Shown in pieces: positions 14,827-23,531 of a DNA stretch of 44,538 nt; within the stretch, counting starts at the first letter, position 1; the number at the start of each line of letters is the position of its first letter. The notes under the pieces are model-generated. The model saw nothing but the letters and a program-made list of their open reading frames with translations. It made no database searches and was not told where the DNA came from. The DNA is from Candidatus Aenigmatarchaeota archaeon (lineage in GTDB: Archaea; Aenigmatarchaeota; Aenigmatarchaeia; QMZP01): NCBI GenBank assembly GCA_016198585.1, contig JACQII010000015.1:1-44538 (forward strand), in the 5' to 3' direction. Position numbers and translations under genes: made by a program.

Positions 14827-16818
14827 ATGGGCCACGTTGCCAGGTCTAGAGTTTCTGTGAGACGGCATACACAACGAATAGGCATCCAGATCTTTCTTGT
14901 TGTTATTCTAGCGGCCTCTGCGGCAGATACCGCGTATGCAGCCGAAAGCTTTGATTTCAGCTGTGAGACTCCGGTGACGGTCATCCAACAATTCGATGGG
15001 GAAATAAAATATGATTGCATCGTTGAGAATACCGGAGATTCTTTCTTACAGCTGTATTACGAGGTCCAACCAGAACAGAACCCGATCAATCCGGGCCTCG
15101 CAATCGGTTTCCATCCGCAGCCCTCCAACATCTTTCTCGAGGCAGGAGAAAAGCAACCGATTGTGGGATTCGAAGTGCCGCCGCAGGTTCCTGCAGGACA
15201 GAACGAAATAAGCTTCGAAAGAACGATCACTGTCCGGCCGGCGGAGGGATTCGAGAACCCGGTTGAAGCCAGGCAAGCGACCATCACGACAATAGTAAAG
15301 GACCTGCCAGTGAACGATGAGACCAGGGTCTCCGGCAAGATCCTTGATGCGCAGACCGGGCAGGTTATTGAGGACGCTGATCTCATTTTCAGGTACAAGA
15401 AGTTTGAAAGGAAGACATTCAGCCAGGGCGGTGCGTATGGTGCGGACCTGCCCGCACTCCCCTATCTTATGATGGTCCAGGCGAAAGGATACGAACTTTT
15501 TTCCGGGGAGATAGCGCCCAAGAGTGGCGAGGAACTCAAGATGGATATCCGTTTGAACAGGGCAAAGGAAGAAGGCAGCTATACCCTTGTCAAGGAGTTG
15601 CATCTTGACTCTGGTGCTTGGGAAGGAGTCTGGAGGGCCGCAGTTTCCGGCAATGGCCAGTACTTTGCCTTTGGCGTTGGTGGACAGCGGGTGAAGACAG
15701 ACAGCTATGAAAGCTATTTTTATCTTTTTGACGCTTCCGGCAAACAGCTTCTCAAGATGAAGGCGGTTGATGAGATCAGGGGAATAGACCTCTCGTACGA
15801 CGGCTCGCTCATTGCGGTTAGTCTTGGTTATAGCCAATTCGGAGGTTCTGACATTGAACAGGTCGAGAAGGTTATGGTGTTCAGAAAGGATGGGGAGCTT
15901 GTCTGGAAGAAGTATGCGAAGAATAGCGCCTTCCAAGAAGTAAGGTTTTCACACGACGGCAAATTCATCGCCGCGGGAGATACGGAAGGCTATGTGTATT
16001 TGCTTGATGCGACCGACGGGAGTGAGATCTGGAAGAGATTCACGCGCGGCCAAGTGCGAGCGATAAGGTTCTATGATGACGACTCGCATCTCCTTGTCGG
16101 GAGCGGGGATGACCATGTCTACCTCTTTGACAGGGAAGGGAACAATGAGTGGAAGACATACGTCCACTCCTGGTCGTATGGCTTCATTGCGGCAACCCCG
16201 GGGAACGCATTCTCGGCAGCCGGAGGCCATGTGGGATACCTGCACCTCCTCGACAAGAACGGCAAGGACATGTGGGCCTATGAAGCGGAAGGCGGTTTCA
16301 GATGGGCCGAGATAGGCCCAGAGGCCTCATTCGTTGTGGGAGGCACCAGGAGCGAGCTCGCCTTCCTTGACGCCCAAGGCGATGTCCTCTGGAAAGGGTA
16401 TGACTCGGTGAGCGGATGGATGACAAAGGACAAGCGGTACATCATCAGCGGGAACCAGAAGGGTGAGCTTGAGTTGAGGGACACAGGCGGAACGATCCTG
16501 TGGGAACACAGAACACCATTATTGGAGCCGGGGATGGATATGCGGTTCTCCTACATTTCGGACGATGCTACGGCCATTGTCGGGGCTGCAAAAACGGGCG
16601 ATGTGTACTTCTTTGCTGGCGAGATCTCGAGTGTTTCGCCACCTTTAGAGACGGGAACAAGCACAATAGAAGGGAATACGGAGATTGCAGACGCGCCGCA
16701 AGCCCAATCAGATGCAGAGAACCTGCCCCAGAACAACCTATGGTGGATGGTCATTCCTGTAGGTGCAGCAATCCTGGCGGGAATCATCATCTTGCTCTAC
16801 ATCAGAAAGAAGAAATAA
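14827..16818 (+). CDS. Membrane-anchored beta-propeller surface protein
   Basis: 663 residues. Signal sequence about 18-40 (ending AYAAE), an Ig-like domain (about 40-155), a carboxypeptidase-regulatory-like domain (about 162-235, VSGKILDAQTGQVIEDADL), then a PQQ/WD40-like propeller (about 250-610) with repeats such as GEYVYLLDATDG-type blades, GDDHVYLFDREGNNEW and GYLHLLDKNGKDMW. A C-terminal transmembrane helix (about 636-659) precedes RKKK, so the propeller faces outside. TATA box at about 14792-14801. Codon use is more A/T-rich than in its neighbours, suggesting a different origin. Ligand unknown. Confidence 0.8.
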   Translation: MGHVARSRVSVRRHTQRIGIQIFLVVILAASAADTAYAAESFDFSCETPVTVIQQFDGEIKYDCIVENTGDSFLQLYYEVQPEQNPINPGLAIGFHPQPSNIFLEAGEKQPIVGFEVPPQVPAGQNEISFERTITVRPAEGFENPVEARQATITTIVKDLPVNDETRVSGKILDAQTGQVIEDADLIFRYKKFERKTFSQGGAYGADLPALPYLMMVQAKGYELFSGEIAPKSGEELKMDIRLNRAKEEGSYTLVKELHLDSGAWEGVWRAAVSGNGQYFAFGVGGQRVKTDSYESYFYLFDASGKQLLKMKAVDEIRGIDLSYDGSLIAVSLGYSQFGGSDIEQVEKVMVFRKDGELVWKKYAKNSAFQEVRFSHDGKFIAAGDTEGYVYLLDATDGSEIWKRFTRGQVRAIRFYDDDSHLLVGSGDDHVYLFDREGNNEWKTYVHSWSYGFIAATPGNAFSAAGGHVGYLHLLDKNGKDMWAYEAEGGFRWAEIGPEASFVVGGTRSELAFLDAQGDVLWKGYDSVSGWMTKDKRYIISGNQKGELELRDTGGTILWEHRTPLLEPGMDMRFSYISDDATAIVGAAKTGDVYFFAGEISSVSPPLETGTSTIEGNTEIADAPQAQSDAENLPQNNLWWMVIPVGAAILAGIIILLYIRKKK

Positions 16819-16903
16819 ATCGATTTCTTAACGCTTCAGGAACCGATAATCCCCTTTAGTCTGTTTTACAGCTCGTCTGGAAGTGGTCTCCTGTGCGGAC
16901 CGA

Positions 16904-17383
16904 TCAGGGCAGTCCGGCCTTCGAGAGCAGGTCGACGTAGGTCTTCAGGCGCTTGATCTGGGTCTCGAGAGTCTGGATCGTCTTGAGGACACGATCACGT
17001 TCCGGACCTTGCAGCGGCTGCAGGGCCTTCCTGCCCTCCTCGAAATCCCGGATGGAGGTGGCGATGCTCTTGGACAGTTTCGTCAGGACGGCGTGCTTCA
17101 GGGCCTCCAGAAGGTCGCCGGTCAGCTCAACGTAGAGCTTGCGGTCGGCTGCTCTCTTGATCTTCTTGACTACGCCGAGGATCTGGAGCAGGTCCAGCGA
17201 GAGGGAGATCATCGAGGATGAATAGCCGGTCTCCTTCGCCAGGTCCTGGAGCGAGAGCGGCTTGCCCTTTACCAGGAGGACGCCGATGATGTGACCGTGC
17301 AGCGGGGAATAGCCGATCGACGAGGCGACGTCGGAGAACGTGGAGAAGATCTTCTTCTCCACCTCGCGGATCTGGTCGGTCAT
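16904..17383 (-). CDS. GbsR/MarR-type transcriptional regulator
   Basis: 159 residues. Residues about 5-100 are a winged helix-turn-helix; PLHGHIIGVLLVKGKPLSLQDLAKETGYSSSMIS... shows the conserved Y-SPLHG/IxGxL start and the recognition-helix region of the GbsR subgroup. Residues about 100-155 form a likely coiled coil for dimerisation. The ATG overlaps the stop of the HEAT gene by ATGA, so it can be co-transcribed, but a TTTTTAAGG box at about 17404-17412 gives it its own promoter. The nearest plausible target is the divergent aminotransferase promoter. Confidence 0.85.
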   Translation of the reverse strand: MTDQIREVEKKIFSTFSDVASSIGYSPLHGHIIGVLLVKGKPLSLQDLAKETGYSSSMISLSLDLLQILGVVKKIKRAADRKLYVELTGDLLEALKHAVLTKLSKSIATSIRDFEEGRKALQPLQGPERDRVLKTIQTLETQIKRLKTYVDLLSKAGLP

Positions 17384-17886
17384 GTGCCTTCTTTCCCGCG
17401 GTTCCTTAAAAACGAGCCTTCCTGGGACAGCGCCTTGCGCGATGGTGCAACTCTCAGGCGGCGCTCCCAGCGTTCGCGTGGATGCTCGTGGATGCTCAGG
17501 GAGATCTGCGCGGTCTTGCGCACCACCTGGTCCGGGTCCTGGAGGGCGGCCTCGAGCGCGCGCCTGCTGGCCGTGGTCGGGATCCAGCCCAGCGCTTCAG
17601 CAGCCTCGTGGCGGACGATGGACGCGGGGTCGTTGCGGAGGGCGTGCGCGAGGGCGTCGGTCGCCTCGGGGTCGCCGAGCTCCCCAAGCCAGAACGCAGC
17701 TTCGTGGCGGACGATCGGGTCCGGGTCATGGTGGAGCGCGGCGATGATCGCCTGCCGGACGCGGTCAGATCCTCCCTCGCTGCCGAGCAGCTTGAGGGCG
17801 TAGATCCGCTCGTGGGCGGCGCCGGCCTGGAGGGCCGCGATGGCGGCCTGCAGCTGCTGGACTCCGGACACGGGCGGGCGGGTCAT
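17380..17886 (-). CDS. HEAT-repeat protein
   Basis: 168 residues from the ATG at 17886. At least four HEAT/PBS-lyase-type helical pairs are clear: DRVRQAIIAALHHDPDPIV, RHEAAFWLGELGDPEATDAL, NDPASIVRHEAAEALGWI and DPDQVVRKTAQISL. These make a right-handed solenoid for protein binding. The C-terminal ~30 residues are basic. An open frame upstream to 17946 would run through the divergent promoter and is rejected. It overlaps the GbsR gene by 4 bases. Confidence 0.85.
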   Translation of the reverse strand: MTRPPVSGVQQLQAAIAALQAGAAHERIYALKLLGSEGGSDRVRQAIIAALHHDPDPIVRHEAAFWLGELGDPEATDALAHALRNDPASIVRHEAAEALGWIPTTASRRALEAALQDPDQVVRKTAQISLSIHEHPRERWERRLRVAPSRKALSQEGSFLRNRGKEGT

Positions 17887-17914
17887 AACATCACCGGCAC
17901 GGGGCGTGGGTATG

Positions 17915-17940
17915 CTTTTATTCCGGGCCTGATAAATATA
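17915..17940. promoter_or_regulatory. Divergent promoter between HEAT and aminotransferase genes
   Basis: Between the starts at 17886 and 17946 there are 59 bases. CTTTTAT at 17915-17921 lies 28 bases before the plus ATG and, read as ATAAAAG, 32 bases before the minus ATG. A second TATTTATC-like element on the minus strand is at about 17931-17938. Either one TATA serves both genes, or two overlap so closely that use of one must affect the other. Confidence 0.55.
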
Positions 17941-17945
17941 AATCA

Positions 17946-19226
17946 ATGATCCGCCGCAAGACCGCGATCCCCGGACCCAAATCGGCCAGGATCCTGGCCG
18001 GCCTCCAGAGGCGGAACGGCGGGTGGAGCGTCGCGTATCCCTTCGTGCTCTCCGGCAAAGGCCAGGGAGCGTACTGTGAGGACCTGGACGGGAACGTGTT
18101 CTTGGACTTCGGGAGCCAGATCGCCTCGAACCCGCTCGGGTACAACCACCCGCAGCTGCTGGCCGTCGCTCGGGAAGCGGCGAAACGGTTCCCCGTCAAG
18201 GTCGCGGGCCAGGACTTCGCCATTCCCGCGCACCTGGAGATGATCGAGGAGCTGCTTTCGGTCTCCCCCAAGGAGATGGACGCGGCCTTCCTGATCAACT
18301 CCGGGGCCGAGGCGGTCGAGAACGCGATCAAGATCTGCATGCGGCAGCGGCCCGCGACCAAAGCCGGCGTCTCCATCGAGGGCGCGTTCCACGGGCGAAC
18401 CTTAGGAGCGCTGTCGATGACGAACTCCAGGCGCGTCCACAAGCAGGGCTACCTGCGCCTGCCCACGGTGCGGCTCCCGTTCGGGGAAGATGCCGCCGAC
18501 CGCCTTGAAAGCCTGCTCACGCGCGAGCTCGCAGCCGACGAGGTCGGATTCGTCATCCTCGAGTGCGTCCAGGGAGAGGGCGGCTACCGGATCGCGCCGT
18601 CGCGGATGGTGACCGGCCTGCGTGCTGTCACGAAGGCCCATGGCATCCCGCTGATCTGCGACGAAGTCCAGGCGGGGATGGGACGGTCGGGCCGGTGGTG
18701 GACGTTCCAGCACTATGGCATCGTGCCCGAGGTGTTCACCTCGGCGAAGGCCCTGCAAGTCGGCGCGGTCGTCTCCCGGAAGGCGTTCTTCCCTCAGGAA
18801 CCGGGAGCGATCTCCAGCACCTGGGGCGGCGGCCACGCCATCGACCTTGCCGTCGGGATCGAGACCATTCGCATCGTGAAGAAGCTCCTGGGAAGCAACG
18901 TCAAGCTCGGCGATTACTTGGTCCGCGGCCTGGGCGAGATCCCCGGGATCACCGGTCAGCGCGGGATCGGCCTGCTCACGGCCTTCGACCTGCCTTCGGG
19001 TGAGGCGCGGGACAACCTTATCATCGAATGCCTGAAGCGCGGGCTCATCCTGCTCGGGTGCGGCGCGCGCAGCGTGCGCGTCCTGCCCCCGTACGTCGCC
19101 AGTCAGGAGGACATCGACACCGGCCTCGGGATCATCCGGGCGGCCGTGGCAGCGACGGCGAAGAAGGGCTTCCGCCACACCGGGGCGATCTGCACCTTCA
19201 TGGACTGCGGCCAGAGCGTCGGCTAA
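17946..19226 (+). CDS. Class III PLP-dependent aminotransferase
   Basis: 426 residues of the acetylornithine/4-aminobutyrate aminotransferase fold. Motifs: DLDGNVFLDFGSQIASNPLGY, NSGAEAVENAIK (119-129, phosphate cup), GAFHGRTLGALSMT, LICDEVQAGMGRSGR (Asp239 contacts the PLP ring nitrogen) and FTSAKALQVG (Lys268, Schiff base). Substrate cannot be set from sequence: GABA, ornithine, lysine or an amino-acid racemase activity known for this fold in archaea are all possible. ATG is nearly leaderless behind CTTTTAT at 17915. The divergent HEAT-GbsR pair may regulate it. Confidence 0.88.
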   Translation: MIRRKTAIPGPKSARILAGLQRRNGGWSVAYPFVLSGKGQGAYCEDLDGNVFLDFGSQIASNPLGYNHPQLLAVAREAAKRFPVKVAGQDFAIPAHLEMIEELLSVSPKEMDAAFLINSGAEAVENAIKICMRQRPATKAGVSIEGAFHGRTLGALSMTNSRRVHKQGYLRLPTVRLPFGEDAADRLESLLTRELAADEVGFVILECVQGEGGYRIAPSRMVTGLRAVTKAHGIPLICDEVQAGMGRSGRWWTFQHYGIVPEVFTSAKALQVGAVVSRKAFFPQEPGAISSTWGGGHAIDLAVGIETIRIVKKLLGSNVKLGDYLVRGLGEIPGITGQRGIGLLTAFDLPSGEARDNLIIECLKRGLILLGCGARSVRVLPPYVASQEDIDTGLGIIRAAVAATAKKGFRHTGAICTFMDCGQSVG

Positions 19227-19253
19227 CGGGAAGAAGCTTGCCGCGACCCCACC

Positions 19254-19260
19254 TTTAAAT
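19254..19260 (+). promoter_or_regulatory. TATA box of tRNA-Pro
   Basis: TTTAAAT centred 25 bases before the first base of the mature tRNA, so transcription can begin at or a base or two before its 5' end. Confidence 0.6.
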
Positions 19261-19281
19261 CCTCCCCCGCCAATTAGGGAC

Positions 19282-19411
19282 GGGACTGTGGTGTAGCTTG
19301 GTCTAGCATCTGAGCTTCGGGCAGCTTTCTTGGGAAGAAAGCTGGCAAAGAACCAGCGTCCAGAAAGCATAGGAAGAGCTCAAGACCTGGGTTCGAATCC
19401 CAGCAGTCCCA
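19282..19411 (+). tRNA. trnP: tRNA-Pro (CGG) with 55-base intron
   Basis: The acceptor arms GGGACTG and CAGTCCC pair perfectly (19282-19288 with 19404-19410), with discriminator A19411; CCA is not encoded. T-arm CTGGG-TTCGAAT-CCCAG. The anticodon stem is TGAGC (19311-19315) with GCTCA (19378-19382) and the loop reads TTCGGG-A, so the anticodon is CGG at 19318-19320. An intron at 19322-19376 interrupts position 37/38, the canonical archaeal site. GCTTTC (19324-19329) can pair with GAAAGC (19363-19368) beside the two cut sites, compatible with a relaxed bulge-helix-bulge. An alternative 10-base hairpin (19322-19331 with 19335-19344) exists. Confidence 0.93.
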
Positions 19412-19462
19412 TCCTTGCCGGCCCGATGAGAGGTTAAATACTTCCGCGGACAAAGAGAGACC

Positions 19463-20017
19463 ATGAAGGGGCCGGAGATCAAAGCGCTGGTCATCAAGGT
19501 CGTCGTCTTCTCCTTGGTCGGCGCGCTCTTCTGGATGCTCACCCCCACGGCCGGCCTGCTCACCTACGGAACGCTGGTCGTGCTCGCGGCTGTGTGGCTC
19601 CTCTACGAGCTTGCCCAGCCAAAGAAGCGGCCGCTCGTGCGGGATGCGTTCCTCCTCGGGCTGTTCCTGATGGTCTTCGACTTCGTCGTCGAGAACCTCG
19701 GCTTCTTCGCCGGCCTGTGGACGAGTCCGCAGAGCCTGGTCTCGGTCATCTCGGTCCCCATCGAGATCATGGTCCTCACGCTCGTCGGGGGGACGGCCTG
19801 GGCCCTCCACCTGCCGCTAAAGCTCGACACCTCCTACCTCGCCATCGAGAGCCTCATCTTTGGCGCGTTCGGCGCGCTGGGGGAGTACCTCCTGATCCTC
19901 AACGGCATGATGATCTACACGAACGGGTGGACATCCTTCCATGCGTTCGTCGGCTATGTCGTGACCTGGATCATTCTCTTCGGCGTGTGGTACAAGGGCA
20001 TCCGCAAGGGGAAATAA
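19463..20017 (+). CDS. Six-helix membrane protein of unknown function
   Basis: 184 residues, about six hydrophobic segments (10-30, 33-50, 60-85, 90-115, 122-145, 155-175). Helices carry conserved-looking polar groups: DFVVENLGFFAGLW in the third, and a glycine-rich GAFGALGEYLLIL in the fifth. The acidic residues within helices and the overall size recall the lycopene cyclase/CarR-like membrane domain, but the match is weak. TTAAATA at about 19434-19440 is 26 bases before ATG 19463. Confidence 0.65.
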   Translation: MKGPEIKALVIKVVVFSLVGALFWMLTPTAGLLTYGTLVVLAAVWLLYELAQPKKRPLVRDAFLLGLFLMVFDFVVENLGFFAGLWTSPQSLVSVISVPIEIMVLTLVGGTAWALHLPLKLDTSYLAIESLIFGAFGALGEYLLILNGMMIYTNGWTSFHAFVGYVVTWIILFGVWYKGIRKGK

Positions 20018-20103
20018 ACATCCCGGCGCGCGGTTGCAGGCGATAGTTCACTTTTCACCGAAACAAATCACAAAGCATATAAGACCGCCTGCCAAGGAGG
20101 GGT

Positions 20104-22317
20104 ATGAACGCGCTCCTTCCCGGACTGGTGGTGCTGCTCATCGCAGCCGTGGCGGTCGCGAGCCTGCTCGGGCCCTCTCCTGCACTGCCGGCAACTGGTG
20201 TGAAATCATTCTCTTCCGCGGCTGAACTGGCGGCGTACCTGAACGATTCGCAGGCGCTGGGCGGCGGCTTCTTCGGCGGCCAACTCGGGGCGCCGACCCT
20301 CATGGCCCTCGAGACGGACGGCCAGGCCGCCGCTCCGAAGGCCGCAGACTTCTCGACCACCAACATCCAGGTCGCCGGCGTGGACGAGGCTGACCTGGTG
20401 AAGACTGACGGCGACTATGTGTACACGGTCTCGTCCGCGGAAAAGGTCGTGATCACCGACGCCGTTCCCGCGGCTGAAACCCGGATCGTCGCCGAGATTG
20501 CGACCGGTCCGGTCAGCAGCCTCTACGTGAGCGGCAACCGCCTGGTCGCCATCGGCAGCGGCTGGTCCTCGTATCCGATCCCGCTCATCGCCGCCGAGAA
20601 GGCATTCTTCCCGTATTTCCTCCCGCAGCAGGCCACAATCCTGGTCTATGACATCACCGACCGCACGGCCCCAGTTCTGCTGAAGAACGCGACCGTCGAG
20701 GGGAGCGTCTTCGATTCCCGCCTCGTGGGCGACGACCTCTACGTGATCCTGCACGCCCCGGTCGAGCGCCCGGTCAGCATCCTCGCCGGGCCGGAGGCCG
20801 CGTCTGGCCTTCCCGACCAGGAGATCACGCTGCCCGCGATGCAGGTGGACGGACGTCCTATTGAACTGGCGTTCCCCGTCTACTACTTCGACCTCTACGA
20901 CTACGGCTACCAGTATACTGTCGTCCTCTCCCTGGACATCCAGGAGGCGTCGGACCCGGTAGCCAGCACGTTCCTGACCGGCTACACCCAGTACTTGTAC
21001 GTCTCGACCGACAGCATCTATCTCGCCAGCCAGAAGACCCTGCCTCCAGGCCGCTTCGTCGAGGAGACCCTCGCGGCAGTCGAACCGCTCTACCCTGCTG
21101 ACGTGGCCGCCCGCCTGGACGAGATCCAGGCCAGCGACGCACCGTTCTGGGAGCAGTCGATACAGATGAGCGACGTCCTGAACGAACACCTGCAATCTCT
21201 GGCGCCCGGGGAGCAGCAGGCCTTGCAGCAGCAGGTCGCCGAGGCCACGCAAGTGGTCTGGGAGCGGCTCGCCGAGGAGACGGACAAGATCGTGATCCAG
21301 CGGCTTGCCCTGGCCGACGGGCGAGTAACGCCTGCAGCCACCGGCGAGGTCCCCGGCCACCCGCTCAACCAGTTCTCGATGGACCAGTCGGGCGCGACGT
21401 TCCGGATCGCCACCACGAGCGGCGGCCTTTGGGGAACTGACCCGTCGGTAAACAACCTCTACGTCCTCGGCCTTGACCTGCAGATCATCGGTTCGGTCGA
21501 AGGCCTGGCGGAAGGCGAGCAGATCTACGCCGCGCGCTTCCTCGGCGACCGGGCGTACCTGGTTACGTTCAAGCGCGTGGACCCCCTGTTCGTGATCGAC
21601 CTCAGCGACCCCGCGAACCCCGCGGTCCTCGGCGAGCTCAAGATCCCCGGGGTCTCGGACTACCTGCATCCATATGATGAGACCCATCTGATCGGCATCG
21701 GGCGTGACGCGACCGACGTCGACGAGGCCGGGCAGCAGTTCGCGCTCTTCGAGGGCGTGAAGATCTCGCTCTTCGACGTGGCCGACGTGGCGAACCCCAA
21801 GGAGCTCGCGACAGTGACGATCGGCGACCGCGGGACCGACTCCGAGGTCCTCCGCGACCACAAGGCCTTCCTCTTCAGCAAGGAGAAGAACCTCCTGGTC
21901 ATCCCGATCGCGCTAGCCGAGGTCAAGGTACCTGGCCCGTGGGCCTGGGGTGAGCAGGTTTCACAAGGCGCGTACGTCTTCGCCGTCTCCCCGGACGACG
22001 GGATCGTGCTGCGCGGCACGATCGCCCACGGCAACGTGACCGACTGGCAGTCGTGGGTGAAGCGCTCGCTGTACATCGGCGACGTCCTCTACACGGTCTC
22101 GGACCAGTTCCTCAAGGCCAACGACCTCGCCACCTTGGAAGAGATCAGCACGGTCGAGCTGCCCGTCGTGCCGGAGATCGTCTATGATCCCGGCCTGGTG
22201 TGGACCCAGACGGACACCACGCCCACGGCGACCGACCCCAGCTTCCCTGAGGGCGAGAAGGACCAGCCAGCCGCTGAGCCGAACGTGGTCGTTCCCCCGG
22301 AACCGTCCGGCTACTGA
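20104..22317 (+). CDS. Secreted COG4880-type beta-propeller protein
   Basis: 737 residues. N-terminal signal or anchor helix (about 4-24). The hallmark block follows at about 80-110: FSTTNIQVAGVDEADLVKTDG, then DYVYTVSSAEKVVITD, which defines the archaeal/bacterial secreted protein family with a C-terminal beta-propeller distantly related to WD40. Propeller blades continue to about residue 700; a helical insertion at about 325-395 is rich in Gln and Glu. Likely located outside the cell. CATATAAG at about 20076-20083 and GGAGGGGT before the ATG support the start. Confidence 0.85.
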   Translation: MNALLPGLVVLLIAAVAVASLLGPSPALPATGVKSFSSAAELAAYLNDSQALGGGFFGGQLGAPTLMALETDGQAAAPKAADFSTTNIQVAGVDEADLVKTDGDYVYTVSSAEKVVITDAVPAAETRIVAEIATGPVSSLYVSGNRLVAIGSGWSSYPIPLIAAEKAFFPYFLPQQATILVYDITDRTAPVLLKNATVEGSVFDSRLVGDDLYVILHAPVERPVSILAGPEAASGLPDQEITLPAMQVDGRPIELAFPVYYFDLYDYGYQYTVVLSLDIQEASDPVASTFLTGYTQYLYVSTDSIYLASQKTLPPGRFVEETLAAVEPLYPADVAARLDEIQASDAPFWEQSIQMSDVLNEHLQSLAPGEQQALQQQVAEATQVVWERLAEETDKIVIQRLALADGRVTPAATGEVPGHPLNQFSMDQSGATFRIATTSGGLWGTDPSVNNLYVLGLDLQIIGSVEGLAEGEQIYAARFLGDRAYLVTFKRVDPLFVIDLSDPANPAVLGELKIPGVSDYLHPYDETHLIGIGRDATDVDEAGQQFALFEGVKISLFDVADVANPKELATVTIGDRGTDSEVLRDHKAFLFSKEKNLLVIPIALAEVKVPGPWAWGEQVSQGAYVFAVSPDDGIVLRGTIAHGNVTDWQSWVKRSLYIGDVLYTVSDQFLKANDLATLEEISTVELPVVPEIVYDPGLVWTQTDTTPTATDPSFPEGEKDQPAAEPNVVVPPEPSGY

Positions 22318-22328
22318 GCACGGTCGGA

Positions 22329-22336
22329 TATTTATA
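22329..22336 (+). promoter_or_regulatory. TATA box, cysteine-rich paralogue 1
   Basis: TATTTATA centred about 26 bases before ATG 22358. The promoter starts only about a dozen bases after the stop of the propeller gene, showing that same-strand neighbours here are often transcribed separately. Confidence 0.55.
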
Positions 22337-22357
22337 ACCGCCACGCCAATAGAGTGT

Positions 22358-22867
22358 ATGCTGCAGGGAAAGGCGAAAGCTGCGGTTCCCGCGTTCCTGA
22401 TTGTCGTGCTCATCGCCCTCCTGGTCGTTGTCGCCGGGTCGCTCCGGGCGCCTGCGGGCGACCTGTCCCTCCAGCCCCCGCGACCGGTCCAGAGTCACAG
22501 CGGCTCATCCGGCGACCCGGGCTGGCCGGAAGGGGCGCCCCATTGCTACGTCCACCCGGAGGGTATCACCTGCTACGATAAGGATGGGAACGTCATTCCC
22601 TACCACTGCGGCAACGTGATCAGTTCGTACGGATCGAGCCAGGACACGCACGAGAACGGGGTCTGCGACGTCGACGAAGTCCACTGCCCTGCCGCTCTGG
22701 GTGATGCCCGAACCGCAGGAGCGGCCGCCTGCCCGGAGATCTGCCCGGTCTACACAGAAACCGGGGCGAAGTGGACCGCCGCGTGCCTCATGACTCTCAA
22801 TGGCGATTCGTTCACCTATTGTGACGCGGAAGTGTTCGGCACCTGCACCGAAGTGCAGGAAGAATAG
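22358..22867 (+). CDS. Membrane-anchored ten-cysteine protein, paralogue 1
   Basis: 169 residues. Basic N-tail (MLQGKAKAA), a hydrophobic helix (about 10-29), the linker APAGDLSLQP, then an outward domain with ten cysteines in the contexts HCY, TCYD, HCG, VCDV, HCPAAL, ACPE, ICPV, ACL, YCD and GTCT. All ten are shared with the protein at 25235-25741, implying five disulphides. The domain matches no family I know. ATG 22358 is chosen over a longer frame (22184) that begins inside the propeller gene, because TATTTATA lies 26 bases upstream. Confidence 0.8.
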   Translation: MLQGKAKAAVPAFLIVVLIALLVVVAGSLRAPAGDLSLQPPRPVQSHSGSSGDPGWPEGAPHCYVHPEGITCYDKDGNVIPYHCGNVISSYGSSQDTHENGVCDVDEVHCPAALGDARTAGAAACPEICPVYTETGAKWTAACLMTLNGDSFTYCDAEVFGTCTEVQEE

Positions 22868-22896
22868 TTTTATAGCTTCCTCGCCCAAGGGGTGAT

Positions 22897-23517
22897 ATGG
22901 CCTTCTTCGAGGTCGGCATCATCGAGCTGATCCAATGGGCGGGCTACGTGGGACTGTTCGGCATCATCTTCGCTGAATCTGGCATCTTCGTGGGTTTCTT
23001 CCTGCCGGGGGACAGCCTGCTCTTCACTGCCGGTCTCCTCGCTTCCCGAGGGCTGCTGGACATCTGGATCCTCCTGCCGCTGCTTGCTGCGGCGGCGATT
23101 ACCGGGGACAGCGTGGGCTACTGGACTGGCAAGCGCTTTGGCAGGAAATTATTTGAGCGGCCGAATTCCCGGCTCTTCAAAAAGGAACGGCTCGCCCGGG
23201 CAGAAGCCTTCTACCAGAAACATGGCGGGAAGACCATCATCCTGGCGCGGTTCATCCCCGTGGTCCGGACGTTCGCGCCGATCGCTGCCGGAGTCGCGCT
23301 CATGCGCTACCGATCATTCCTGGCCTACAACGTCGTCGGCGCCCTGATCTGGGCGGTCGGCATCACGCTCGCGGGCTTCTTGCTCGGCAGCGTGATCCCG
23401 GACGTCGAAGCCTATCTCCTCCCGATCATCGGGATCATCGTGCTCACGTCGTTCATCCCCGCGGGCGTCCACATGCTCAAGCGTCGCCTGGACCGACAGA
23501 AACCGGAAAAGATCTGA
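22897..23517 (+). CDS. DedA family membrane protein
   Basis: 206 residues, the usual size. Family motifs are clear: FAESGIFVGFFLPGDSLLFTAGLLA in the first re-entrant region, GDSVGYWTGKRFG, and HGGKTIILARFIPVVRTFAPIAAGVALMRY with the conserved Arg residues. DedA proteins are polytopic and linked to lipid flipping and membrane homeostasis. TTTTATAG at about 22868-22875 and AAGGGGTGAT before the ATG support the start. Lies between the two cysteine-rich paralogues. Confidence 0.93.
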   Translation: MAFFEVGIIELIQWAGYVGLFGIIFAESGIFVGFFLPGDSLLFTAGLLASRGLLDIWILLPLLAAAAITGDSVGYWTGKRFGRKLFERPNSRLFKKERLARAEAFYQKHGGKTIILARFIPVVRTFAPIAAGVALMRYRSFLAYNVVGALIWAVGITLAGFLLGSVIPDVEAYLLPIIGIIVLTSFIPAGVHMLKRRLDRQKPEKI

Positions 23518-23531
23518 GCCCTTTCCTTCAC

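Noticed and set aside
20206-21861. 551-codon open frame on the minus strand
   Set aside because: It is antisense to the clear COG4880-type propeller gene, has no domain and no promoter; long antisense frames are expected in GC-rich DNA.
22184-22357. Upstream extension of the first cysteine-rich protein
   Set aside because: Overlaps the propeller gene in another frame; a TATA and a basic tail fit ATG 22358.
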